Below, one piece after another: positions 1-11,400 of a stretch of DNA of 64,000 bases. The DNA is from Larus michahellis (taxonomy: Eukaryota > Chordata > Aves > Charadriiformes > Laridae). The position numbers were made by a program, and so were the translations under genes. The DNA lies in the NCBI RefSeq assembly GCF_964199755.1, contig NC_133903.1, forward strand, positions 3,303,001-3,367,000, read 5' to 3'. The first letter of the stretch is position 1. Every line of letters starts with the position of its first letter. The notes below the pieces were generated by a model. The model saw only the letters and a program-made list of their open reading frames with translations. It did not search any database and was not told the origin of the DNA.

Positions 1-2326
1 CTTTTCTGGATATTGTCAGAGCAGTGAAAGAGATTGCTGGCCTGCTGCTTGCCCTTCGAGGGGAGAGGAGAGCGAGGATGTTCCTGTCTCCTCCTGAGCT
101 GGCCAGTGGAATGGCTACTGTGAGCTGCCTTGGCTGGCTGTTTTTTAAACCCTGAGGTCGCTCACACAGCGGTGTCTGGCAGATCTGCAGTGGAAGGCAG
201 AGAGCACCCATTGGGCACGGGGTAGCCCCACGTGGCTGGAGGCAGCCAAGGGACAGTCACGTTTTTAGTGCTCACTTTTCTTTGTCCTTAGGTGAACTTG
301 CTGTGGTAGCAAATGCAGGAACCCCTCAATTGACTCCCATGTTCTCTTCACCAGGGAGACTCTACAAAATAATTGTTCCATAACGACGATACTGACTTAG
401 TTTCAATAATTCACTCTTAAACCGGTGGGTGGCTTGTGTTTTTTTTTTCCAGAAGCCTATATTAGTTTCCAGTTTTCTGCATTTGTTGATTCATAATCAA
501 TATATATAGATGATTAAAGTTTTGTCCACAATATTTACCAAGCTCATCTCAACTGGACTGGAAAAAAAATATTTACTTTCTGGCAAAACAGTGCAGAAGA
601 ACTTCTAGCACATCAAAGTTTTCCAGTAATGGCTTGAACTTCTATAGCGGGAATCAGTTCAGTTACCCTTTAGTTGGGAAGAGCTGACTTCTCAACCATT
701 TTCTGAGTTATGAATTGAGTTAAAAGGGTTTGTTTTTTTTTTTTCCCCCTGTCTCTACGCAATGAAGTTTTAATTAGGCTATTGTGTTTTATTCCTTGCC
801 ACTTTCAAAGTAAAGAAATGTGATGCCGATGTTAAACAAATTGAGTTCTCATCTAACACGTTCTCTGATGGTTCTCTCTGATGATCATCAGTTGCTGGGT
901 GGGGTGGGGCACGGGAAACAAAGAAAAAACCTAAAACTTGATGCTCCTGTTGGAGCTTTGGAAGCTGCCAAGATGTCCTGACCAGCAGTTAAGGCCTATT
1001 TTCCTCGGTAATGCTGGCATTTCTAACGCTGCTCCCTTGAATTGCTATGTCTTCTCTGTAGTGTTTCTTATTGCAGATGGTTTTTGCAAACTGTGTGCTC
1101 CTGAAATATCCGTATGGGTATGTATTTGGTAAACTAGTCCATTTGGCATATTGGAATAACACGAGGACTTGTAGTAGGGAGGAAGAGTCTTGTTGGATTG
1201 AACCCATGGTGGTTTGTAGCTTCAAGTTTTCAGCCAGCGCCTCACCAGGGCTTCTGAAGGGTGGTCAGAACAGGAGCGGGTTTGTAGGTCCTGTAGAGAG
1301 AGATGGACAGATGGGGGGGAAAACAGCTTCCAAAAGGTAGTTGTACCTCCAGTGAATGCCTTCAAGGGCCCAGAATGTGGGCTGGGGGGAGAGAGAGGGG
1401 AAACAACCCTTGAGCATTAAGTAGGATAGTATCTCTGGTTGTGTCTGTTAACATATTGTCTTAAGTGTTTTTAATGATTGTTCTTAAATAGCAGGATTAA
1501 CTGGAACAATTCATATAATCCCAGTCTAGTCTCTGCTTTCACAGTCTTTATTTTGAATTTGTAATAAAGAAACATTCTCATGACCTTTTAACCATCTACA
1601 GCCCTTAATGCAAACTTCATAGAGCAAGTTTTTTTCACTTGGTATACCAAGTTTTAACTTCTTAAATTCTAATATTTTTTAATAAAGCCTTACTGTAACT
1701 TGTATGAGCTTTGACTTGTTTACTGTCAATAAATACTGAAGGCAAAAGGTGATCCTGTGGGGTTTTTTTTTTATAGATTGTTGTAATGAATGGACTGAGG
1801 CTAAACGTGCTGAAGGATTGATTGCCTTGCTGAACGTAGGAGCGATGCCCCTGTGCGTGAAGAGACAATACCATGGAAGCTTGTACTTGGCTCAGGGAGG
1901 CAGCAAACGGTCTTGATGGCTGTTGGCAGTTCTTGTGCAGGGCTGGAGGGGCTCGGGTGCTTCTTGCCCAGCTTTTGGTGGGGCTGTGGGCTCTGGTTGT
2001 GCTGCGTGTTTGATCCTAGGGGAAGTCTGGCATCCTAGAGGGCAGAAAATGAAGGCTGTGGGCTGCTCATCAAGGGTGTGCAGATGGATTTGCATGTAAA
2101 GAACTAATTTGGGCATGCAGGTGGGTCATGTTGCTTATCCTGACCCCCTTCGCTGTGTCCCGTGGTGGCACGCAGCTTCCTGGGGTTCAATATTTCACTG
2201 CTGCCTCTCTTCCTGCTGTCCCCGCAGCCATCTCCTGGGGGAGCGCAGGTGTTGCCTCTCCCTTCCCCAGGGAGGGTGATTGCTGCTGCCGCTGCCTCTG
2301 AACCGTTCCATCTCCTGCCTCTGCAG
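1..2326. other. Noncoding flank; possible 3'UTR of an upstream + strand gene
   Basis: No open frame here resembles a known protein. A good splice acceptor (pyrimidine run then TTAG) ends at 291. AATAAA hexamers lie at 1563-1568, 1681-1686 and 1728-1733, the last followed by a GT-rich stretch, as at a real cleavage site. One reading is that about 292-1750 is the last exon and 3'UTR of a plus-strand gene whose coding part lies left of the window. In human, as I recall, EIF3B precedes CHST12 on the same strand, but I see no EIF3B coding sequence and do not assign it. The interval 1750-2326 shows nothing else recognisable. Confidence 0.25.
1681..1733 (+). other. Candidate poly(A) signals of upstream transcript
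   Basis: Two AATAAA hexamers (1681-1686, 1728-1733) precede a GT/T-rich downstream element around 1750-1772. This arrangement fits cleavage near 1750. AT-rich DNA produces such hexamers by chance, so the call is weak without transcript data. Confidence 0.3.
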
Positions 2327-2408
2327 CCTCCTGAAGGTCTCCGACTCGATGCGCACCTCCCTGGGCGAACCACCCAGCCCTCAGCCGGCATTGTCTGGTA
2401 GCTCGGCC
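2327..2408 (+). other. KIF19-like: Probable 5'UTR part of KIF19-like first coding exon
   Basis: A strong acceptor (CT-rich tract, then CTGCAG) ends at 2326, so this exon probably starts at 2327 and follows an unseen noncoding exon. The frame is open across it in phase with the ATG at 2409 and includes an upstream ATG at 2349, so part could be coding. Confidence 0.45.
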
Positions 2409-2429
2409 ATGAAGGAGCAGCAGCTTACG
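2409..2429 (+). CDS. KIF19-like: KIF19-like coding exon 1
   Basis: It codes MKEQQLT and ends at a consensus donor GTGAGT (2430). The short MK..QQL start followed directly by the first motor strand in the next exon is the KIF19 arrangement. Confidence 0.8.
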
Positions 2430-5400
2430 GTGAGTCCTCTTGCTTAGAGGAGGACATGGGATGGGGAGGAGCAGCTGGGTTGTACCCAGTTCCAGCATCC
2501 TTCCTGTGGCATTCCCCAGTTGTCCTCTGGTGTTCCTGGGCTCTTTGTGCAATGCTCTGTGTCATTTAAAGCAAAAGTTGTGTATAAGTACCCTGCAGAG
2601 GAGAAAAACCTACAGTAGGGGAGGTGAGGAGGGGTAACCAGGCAGGTGGTGGGTCTAAGTCCTCCTTGAACAGGGGTTTTCAGCGTGCCCATCTCTGGGA
2701 TGTGTTTGAGTGACAGATTCATAATAAGCAGCTGGGATTTATGGTCCTGTCTGAGCCCTCACCATTGCTCCGGGACCTCGGCATCTCTCTGTGGTGATCA
2801 GAGGAAGAGCAGTGCTTTGAAAATGTAATCTTTTCCCAAGTCTTAACCTTCAACCCTGTGGCTCTGTTAAACGGGAGCATTGCCCTCATGCTGTGCTGAA
2901 ACACAACTGAGGCGGACACAGCAACCTCTGCTCAAAGTGGAATCGCTTAGAATAAAGTCACTAGTATCTAGAATACCTCGCATTCCTCTCTAATGCAAAA
3001 AAAAAACCTTAGTACTTGGTGTGACCCGTCTCCACATGCTGCTTATTTGGGTTTGTTTTCTTGCCCTCGGTGGCCAGGGCTGCCAAATACAGGGATTAAC
3101 CGGACTATTCAGGAGGTTAAGGCTGTTTGAGAGGGATTTGCACTGTCCGCTGTCCCTTCTGCAGGACTTGCGATTATGGTGTGCGAGATAATATTTCCAA
3201 ATGCTTCAAAAAGATGAGTTCAGCCCATGGGAATGAGATGCAACTCAGACGAGTTCAGGGAGATGAAGCAGCGAAGATAATCGCTGCATTCTTGCGAATA
3301 TTAAAAGCTTTCCAAAGCCAGGGAGCCCCCCGTGCTCTGAGATATTCACAGTGAAGAAATGTTCCTTTGCTGTTGCTGGAACTGCTCAGAAATGTGTACT
3401 ACAGTGCTCAGGACTCAGAGCTGTTCGTGAAATGCTCATTAAATTGACGCGTAGCTTGTTATTGTGGAAATAAATCTGGTTCCTATAGTAACTAGTTTCC
3501 CGTGACTGGTGGGGCTGCAGAACAAGTCTGTTTCAATAATTGCATGCCCTCCTGATGAGGCATCATTTCTGTGCATTGTGCGGTGTTTTATCAGCATCGA
3601 CTCTCCTGGCAGGAGCTGCTAAGGGGATGCTGCTGGAGTTTATGAAAGGGAAAACAGCTATGGAAAGGTGAAAATAGAATTTTTCAAATCTCTATCGTTA
3701 GCTGAGACACCAAGGGCAGCTTTTAGGTGGGATTTCGAATTGGTAGTCTTCTCTGGAGGGGAAGAGAGAGGGAATTCTGCCCCTCTGCTCTGGGAACACC
3801 AACAGCAGAAGGACACGGAGCTGTTGGAGCGGGGCCAGAGGAGGCCCCGGAGCTGCTGGGAGGGCTGGAGCCCCTCTGCTGTGAGGACAGGCTGAGAGAG
3901 CTGAGGGGGTTCAGCCTGGAGGAGAGAAGGCTCCGGGGAGACCTTATTGCAGCCTTTCGGTACTTAAAGGGGGCTACCGGAAAGATGGGGACAAACTTTT
4001 TATCAGGGCCAGTTGCCATAGGACACGGGGTAATGGCTTTAAACTAAAAGAGTTGAGATTTAGACTAGATGTAAGGAAGACACTTTTTTACAGTGAGGGT
4101 GGTGAAACCCTGGCCCAGGTCGCCCAGAGAGGTGGGAGATGCCCCATCCCTGGAAACATTCCAGGTCAGGTTGGACGGGGCTCTGAGCAACATGATCTGG
4201 TTGAAGATGTCTCTGCTCATGGTGGGGGGTTGGACTAGATGGGCTTTAAAAAGGTCCCTTCCAACCCAAACCATTCTATGAAAATGGAGTACCGTGTTTC
4301 TGACTGATTGAGCTGTGGCACAAGGCACTGGCAGTTAATTGCTACTTTATAATCCCTCCAGTCCTGCGATGAATTCCAGCTTCCGAGGAACCCCGCGGGA
4401 CCTGCACAGATCAGGGCCAACTTGCTCTGATCTGGTTGAACAGGCTCATAATGATCGCTACCTGGGATTAAACAAAATGGGTACTTAGCGAAATGCAATT
4501 CCCTTTCTTTGTCACGGATAACTTTAATCAGTGTTTTGGGAACACGGGGGAGTCTGTAGGCGTGCTCAGCTCTACGGCTGTCGGTACCACAGTCCCAGAT
4601 CTCTGAAGGTTCCCGCTGGCAGCAGCGATGACACGGCTGAGTTCGTTCTGCCGCCTTCTCTGTCAATCAGCTGGAGCCTCACTGGGTTGGAGACAGAAAC
4701 AGGGGAAGAGGGATGAAGAACTTGTCAAGATAAAAGTGCAAATCATGGGAGAATTAACTGGTTTAAACTTTATAAACTTTCTTAAACTCTCCAGGCCCTA
4801 AGCTTAAGGTTTTAAGATTGATTGGCGGCAGAGATGCAGCGAGAAACTGTAGATGCTGCTTGCGTGGAGCTGGTGAGTCTGGGTGGCCCCAGCAGGCACG
4901 AGCCCCGTGTTTGTCCTTGTCTGCAGGTGGCCCTTCGCATCCGTCCCATCAGCCAGGCGGAAGCGGAGGAGGGAGCTGCCCTCGTGGCTCGCAGCGTGGG
5001 CGTGCAGGTGAGCTGGGGCTGTGCTGGGGCAGGGGGAGAGCCCCCGTGGCCGGGGGGGCCTCCAGGTACCACCTCGCACCACCACGAGGTCCGGCTCTTC
5101 TGGTTCCCGAACACTTGCGTTCAAATCCTACCTGGCTGGGACACAGCGGGGACACAGCGGAGATACAGCGTCCCCTGCAAACATCACTTCGCCAGTTCTG
5201 CACCTTTCACCTCTTGCTCCTCTTTTTAAGACTGCAGGATTACCTTCTCTATGTCGCTACATCTATTTACATATTTTTATTGTGCCCTTGTTATTTACCT
5301 TCTTTCCCAGTGTAAATCCCATTATTTTCTATCGTGCTTCAGCTGATCTTTCTCTGAACCCTTTCTGAATCCTCGATAATTCTGTAACGCATCTTCTCTC

Positions 5401-8400
5401 TTGTTTCCACGCAGTAGTCAAACGAGAGCAGCCCTCAGAAGCTAAAAGAGAGCATGAATCTCTCTTTCCTCTTTATGGATTATCTTACAAATGCAATTTT
5501 TGTTCAGCACCTTACTGGCAAAACATCCTCATCCCCCCCCTTTTCTTTTTTTAAAGCAGCCATTAACCTCACAAGGATATCGACTTTATTTTTATACAGC
5601 TTATTCAGACTTGCATCATCTGCCCCGAGATCTGTTTTCTCTAATGGAAATCTGGGAAGGAAATGTGCATTACATTAGTCTGAGTAACTTCTATCTTAAT
5701 AATGCAAATAACTGTAATTATGGCAGCAAATTAATTGACTGGGCAGTTGAAGTACTTAGATTTCTTGGTGTATTTTGATTTACATCGTGTTCCCGGCTAT
5801 TTTTACTCCCAGCCTAACTCATTTAGAACTGCTTCTGTCTGATCATTAATCTTAACTCAAAATTGACTCTATCAGTGTCTTGTTATGTTTTAATGCTTCC
5901 ATGCGATAGCAGAAAATCTCTGCCATTAGAACGCTGCCAGTTAGACAAGGTGGGAGCCCCGGATTGGAAGAGAAGGTCTCTCTTGGATGCCTAGACATGT
6001 GGATTTTGCTGCGAGCAAAATTTGGATGTAACAAGGACTCAGTAAAAGGGGCCTGAACATGTTTACAGAGCAAATTTCTAAAGGAAACAAGCTGATCTCA
6101 TTCTCCAAGCTCTGCTCTTGGCTGTCGCACTTGCATGTGCACATGATTATGTGTCAGCCCATCTTTTGCAGGCAAATGCCGCCGAGGATGAACCAGGAGT
6201 TCCCTTCAGAGTTTATTCTTGTGTTGTTTCAGGTTATAAGACCTGAGCCTGAACCAGTGAAAACTAAAGAATTTAAAAAAAAAAAGGAAAAAAAAAAAGT
6301 CATTTGAAAACTTGCAGATCGAAATTAGAGATACTTGTTAGAGACTTGCAATTTAGCAGGAAATGCAAAAGAAAAAGCAAAACCAACGTCTTGACATTTC
6401 CTGGACGCCTGTGGGCACTTGGCCTGGGCACTTGTCTGTCTCCCATGCCTGGCGCACCGATGCAGTTCTGCTGTCGGTCAAGTGGTTGTTGATCTATGCT
6501 TTAATTGCTTATCTAATGATCTGTTTACCTGAGAGAGAGTGGAAGCTGCTCTGGAGTAGGAGGCACAGGGTTCTCTGTCCCTTCCCTTGAGGCTTGAGCA
6601 TCTCCTTCCGAGCCCTTTCAGTGGAGGAGAAAGAATACCGTTCTTCACAGTAATTACATACGGTGATAATTATGCACTAAAATAGATCCTAAGGCACTGA
6701 AAAGAAACAGAACCGGTTCTGCAACCTGCTGCAACTCCTCTCCCACCTTTGTTTTTTCCTTAATAAAAGCCAGAAATGGAATTAAGTTTCTGTCCTTCAG
6801 CAATGCAGATATTTCTATCATCCTTCTGCAGGAAAGGCTTTGGAAGATGACTTTGGGCACTTTTGCTCCCAAGGAACTTAACTATTTTCTTTCACAGCTC
6901 CTCGGTCCGAATGTTGGCGGCTGATTGAGGTAAGAGGCCGTGTCCCCCTGCTGCTTGCGTGGGGGCTGGTGGGGTGACACGTCCCTGCAGCCACTGCTGT
7001 TGCCCAACGCCAGCGACTGTTTCGCTGCACAACAGACCTTTAAAGCATTTTGCAGCAGCTGCTCGTTCTCCAAATTACAGGAGTTGCGACATCGGTTGTG
7101 AAACAAAGCTTGTCGGCCTCCACACCCTGCATGTAAGGGCGTTATCCACGCAAAGCTGTAGCAGAATGTTCCTTTGGCCCAGAGATGCTCTACGGAACCC
7201 CGACAGGCTCTGAACCAAACCCAGAGGTAACGGCTCTTCTTCTGACTTTATCTTATAACAGAGGGTGGTCCTGATGGATCCAGGCGAAGACCCAGATGAC
7301 ATCCTGCGAGCTAACAGATCCCGAGAAAAAACATTTGTATTTGACATGGTTTTTGATCACAGAGCAACCCAGGTAACATCCTTCCCCTTTGTTTTAACCA
7401 AAAGGCTTAACATTAGAAGTGCTTTCCCTGCTGAGATGGATGTTCTTGGCAAGTGAGTAGAACTGCACATCCCAGAGGCCACATGTCGCCCAGATAAAAG
7501 GTGATGGTGCTGAATGCAAGAGGACCGGGAGGGTTTTGCTTTTGTCGGAGAAGCAGAGGGACGCGTGCCGCGTTCAGCCTGCCTCTCCCCCCGGCACGGG
7601 CACGCCCCAGAGGCAACGCACCCGAGCAGAGACGAAAAGCTTTGTCTCCCGAGGTCCCCGGTGACTGAGATCATTGTCACGTCGCCTGGCTCCTGCTCGC
7701 ACACTTATTCCCTGTGCCCCTCTTGTTCTGCAGGCTCACGAAGGAGCTCTGGTGCCCCTGCTGAGCCATGCCTTGCGGGCAGACATACGGCGCGGTACGA
7801 GGATTCCATCAGCACCTGCGTTGCGTGATGGCCACCATGCGACTGCAGCCTTGCTAATCGCAAGCGGTTCAGTTGTCTGCTTTCTCTTGCACGTGAAACT
7901 TCAGTGTAGCACCCTTCTATGCCAGCTAAGACATTTTTGGAGGCCCAATGGCACTCCTCAATAAAGGTCGCAGAGAGAATCTGCTCCCTTCTTGAGCAGA
8001 CACAAATTAAAAACAAAGCATTCCATGTTCAGAGCCCAAGAAAAAATAATCAAATTTAAGGGCATTTATTTTAGTAAGCTCCTGCACCTTTGCCTGCCTT
8101 TAGAAAATTCAATAAACCTCAGTGCTTTTCTGCTTATTTTGATGATGTGTCAAAAATTCAAATGGTTCGCGAATTGTTCCAAAGCCCAGGAAATTTGTAA
8201 AACATAGTGAGAAAATCACAGGGAATGCAATTATGTATGGATTGTTTGGACAGCTGCTATGCCTGACCATAAGTTCATGCTTTTTTGACTGAATTAGGAG
8301 GAAGTATATGTGTCCACGACCAAAAGCCTGATAGGAGGAGTCATTTCTGGCTACAATGCAACCATTTTTGCATACGGTCCAACAGGTACAGTAGTCCCCG

Positions 8401-11400
8401 TAGCCGTACTGCTCCAGGTGAATAAAATACATCTGCACAAACCAGAAATGAACTATAATGCCAATTACCTGCTTACTGTTGAGGACGAGACTGAAGCATT
8501 AAAATACCATTCTCATCAGGAAGCGTGGATCTTCCCTTCGTGTTAAAGGAACAGCAGAGGTGCCCTGTTTGAGGAGTCACTTAACTGGGGGGGAATCCAG
8601 TGGAGACAAATCTTCCCGTTAAGGAGGGGGAGGAGATGATGAGGGCATCCCTGCAACGCTGGAGACTGATCTCAGGAGAACAGACACAGCTGTAGAAAGA
8701 ACCTATAGACGATATGAAAACATATTTCTACCCTAGCTCTGAACACCTCGGTGGGCGGCTAACCTACCTGTCTGCCCATCTGCAGGTTCTTTTCCTACCC
8801 ATTTTGGATGGCACGTTCCATGTCTTTCCTGCGGCAGTGTCATTGTGGGGTGAGAAACGGGAGTAACTGGAGGAAGTTTGGGGCCAAAGGACAGAAATCA
8901 GAAGGAAATTGGGCTTTATTTGTTGTGGAAACTTGTCCATATGGAATTTGGTCTTTGCTCTTCTTTATATCATTAATAGGCACAGGAAAAACCTACACCA
9001 TGCTCGGGACGGACTGTGAACCGGGGATTTACATCCGCACTCTTGAGGACCTCTTTAAGGCCCTTGAAGCTACCGCCAAGGAGATGGATTACACAGTCTC
9101 CATGTCCTACCTGGAGGTGAAGTGTCTGTGCTGCCTCAGATCCAGGCTCTGTGGGAGTTCAGGAAGCCCATGGGAGCAGGTGTAATGGGAAGCGGGATGT
9201 CCAAGTCTATCCATCACACGGTGCTCCCCTCGAGTTGTACAGCTCTAACCTTCCCTTCTTCCTTTCCACCACAAAGAAAACAGGATCAACTCAACCCTCT
9301 TTGCAGATCTAAGGACCCAATGCCAGTCTCACACCAACTGCTCATTTCCTACCCTCAGATCTATAATGAAGTGATCCGTGACCTCCTGAACCCGTCCTCG
9401 GGGTTCTTAGACCTGAGAGAGGACTCCAGAGGCAACATCCAGATAGCAGGAATTACAGAAGTCTCCACTACAAATGCTCAGGAGGTACCTGGGGCTACAG
9501 CCCATGGTGAGGAGAGAGGGAGGGGGGTTTTGCTCGCGTGCAACAGTGCTTTAAAACTACTTGACACCTTCCCATTGCCTGTGCCTTACTTGGTAGCAAG
9601 GAACTTGTGTAGCAGGACCTCGGTGGAACTGGATTCTGGATTAATGTGATGGAAAGGGCTGATCATGGGGCCATAGCTGGGGTTGAAATCCCCAGCTAAC
9701 CTCCTGCTAGCTCTGCTGCCCCAGGGTGCACACTGCTTTCCTGGAAGGACAAGAGTGCTTTGATTTGGGTACGCATCTGTCAACAAACCATTTGGAGAAG
9801 GAGAAGAAATAACGAAACCCCCTTGATACGCACTTCTCCATGTGCCTTGGACATGAGATAAACAGACCTCCCAGGAAAACAGCCCCAAACCCAGCAAACC
9901 CACACTTGCAAGGTCACAAGCCAAAGAGGAAGATCTGGGGAAAATCAACAGCAAAAGCCCCGCTAGTGTGAGCGGGACCAGAGTTGTCCTGTGCCCTGGG
10001 TGAGGCGGTCAGTCTGCTGCTAGTCATGCTATGGCTTGGGCAGAGCTGTACATAGAATCACAGAAAGGTTCAGGTTAGAAGGGACCTTAAAGCCCACCCA
10101 GTGCCACCCCCTGCCCTGGGCAGGGACAATCCCACCAGCCCAGGTTGCTCCAAGCCCCGTCCAACCTGGCCTTGAACCCCTCCAGGGATGGGGCAGCCAC
10201 AGCTTCTCTGGGCAACCTGGGCCAGGGGCTCACCACCCTCACGGCAAAGAATTTCTTCCCAAGATCTCACCTAAATCTTCCCTCTTTCAGTTTAAAACCA
10301 CTCCCCCTCATCCCGTGGCTCCCCTCCCTGATCCAGAGTCCCCCCCCCCAGCTTTCCTGGAGCCCCTTTAGGGACTGGAAGGGGCTCTAAGGTCTCCCCG
10401 GAGCCTTCTCTTCTCCAGGCTGAACCCCCCCAGCTCTCTCAGCCTGTCCTCACAGCAGAGGACATCTCTGTGTGCTTTTCTGTGTCATTTAGATCATGCA
10501 GCTGTTAACAAAAGGAAACAAGCAGCGCACCCAGGAGCCCACTGCTGCCAACAAGACGTCCTCCCGCTCGCATGCAGTGCTGCAGGTGATGGTGACGCAG
10601 AAAAGCCGAAGGCAGGCAATCGGCGAGGAAATGAGGATTGGGAAGCTTTTCATGGTCGACTTGGCGGGGTCAGAGAGAGCAGCCCAGGTACAGCTAGATC
10701 TCAGCAGCTTTTGGTGAGACCAGGCTGGATTCCCTGGATTCCCTCCCTGTCCTCATCCCTGGGGGAACCAGCACTGTGTGTTTCTGTCGCTTTAGAGCAG
10801 TAGTTTGTACCTGAGACAGGCTAAAAATAGAAGAAGTTTGATGGTATTGGTAATGTCTTTTATTAGATCAGCTAGTATCATTGGAAAAATGTGAAGCAGC
10901 TTTTGGGTGCAGCCTTTTCTCAGGCCTGAAAAAGCTGCAGCGGATTTCACACGTATAGAGAAGCTGAGGTCTGTTCGGCAGGGATCGGCTGGGCTGTCGG
11001 AGAGAAAGCTGGTACCAGTGGAAGGGAGGGATGCTGGTGGGCGGAAAATAAGGCAGCTGGCTCCTATGGGAAGGAGGAAACACTGGAACTCAGGGAGGTG
11101 ATTTGAGGGAGAGAGATTTTACATACTCAGTGCTTCTGCTGAGCCCAGGAATTCTGGAGTGATGTAGTTATGCATCTTAATTTCTGAAATCATCTTTAGG
11201 AAAAAATTAATAGCTGCCTTCTAAAAACCAAGAGGCACGGACCCACCATTCTGAAGCGTGTGCTCTGCCTGTCTGTCCCCCTTCCCTCCCTCCCAACAGA
11301 CCCAGAACCGGGGCAAGAGGATGAAGGAAGGAGCCCACATCAACCGCTCGCTGCTGGCTTTGGGCAACTGCATCAACGCTTTGAGTGAGAAGGGGGGGAG

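Noticed and set aside
4818-5315. 165-codon frame around KIF19-like exon 2
   Set aside because: It is a shadow frame; the true exon 4927-5007 reads in the KIF19 frame with good splice sites.
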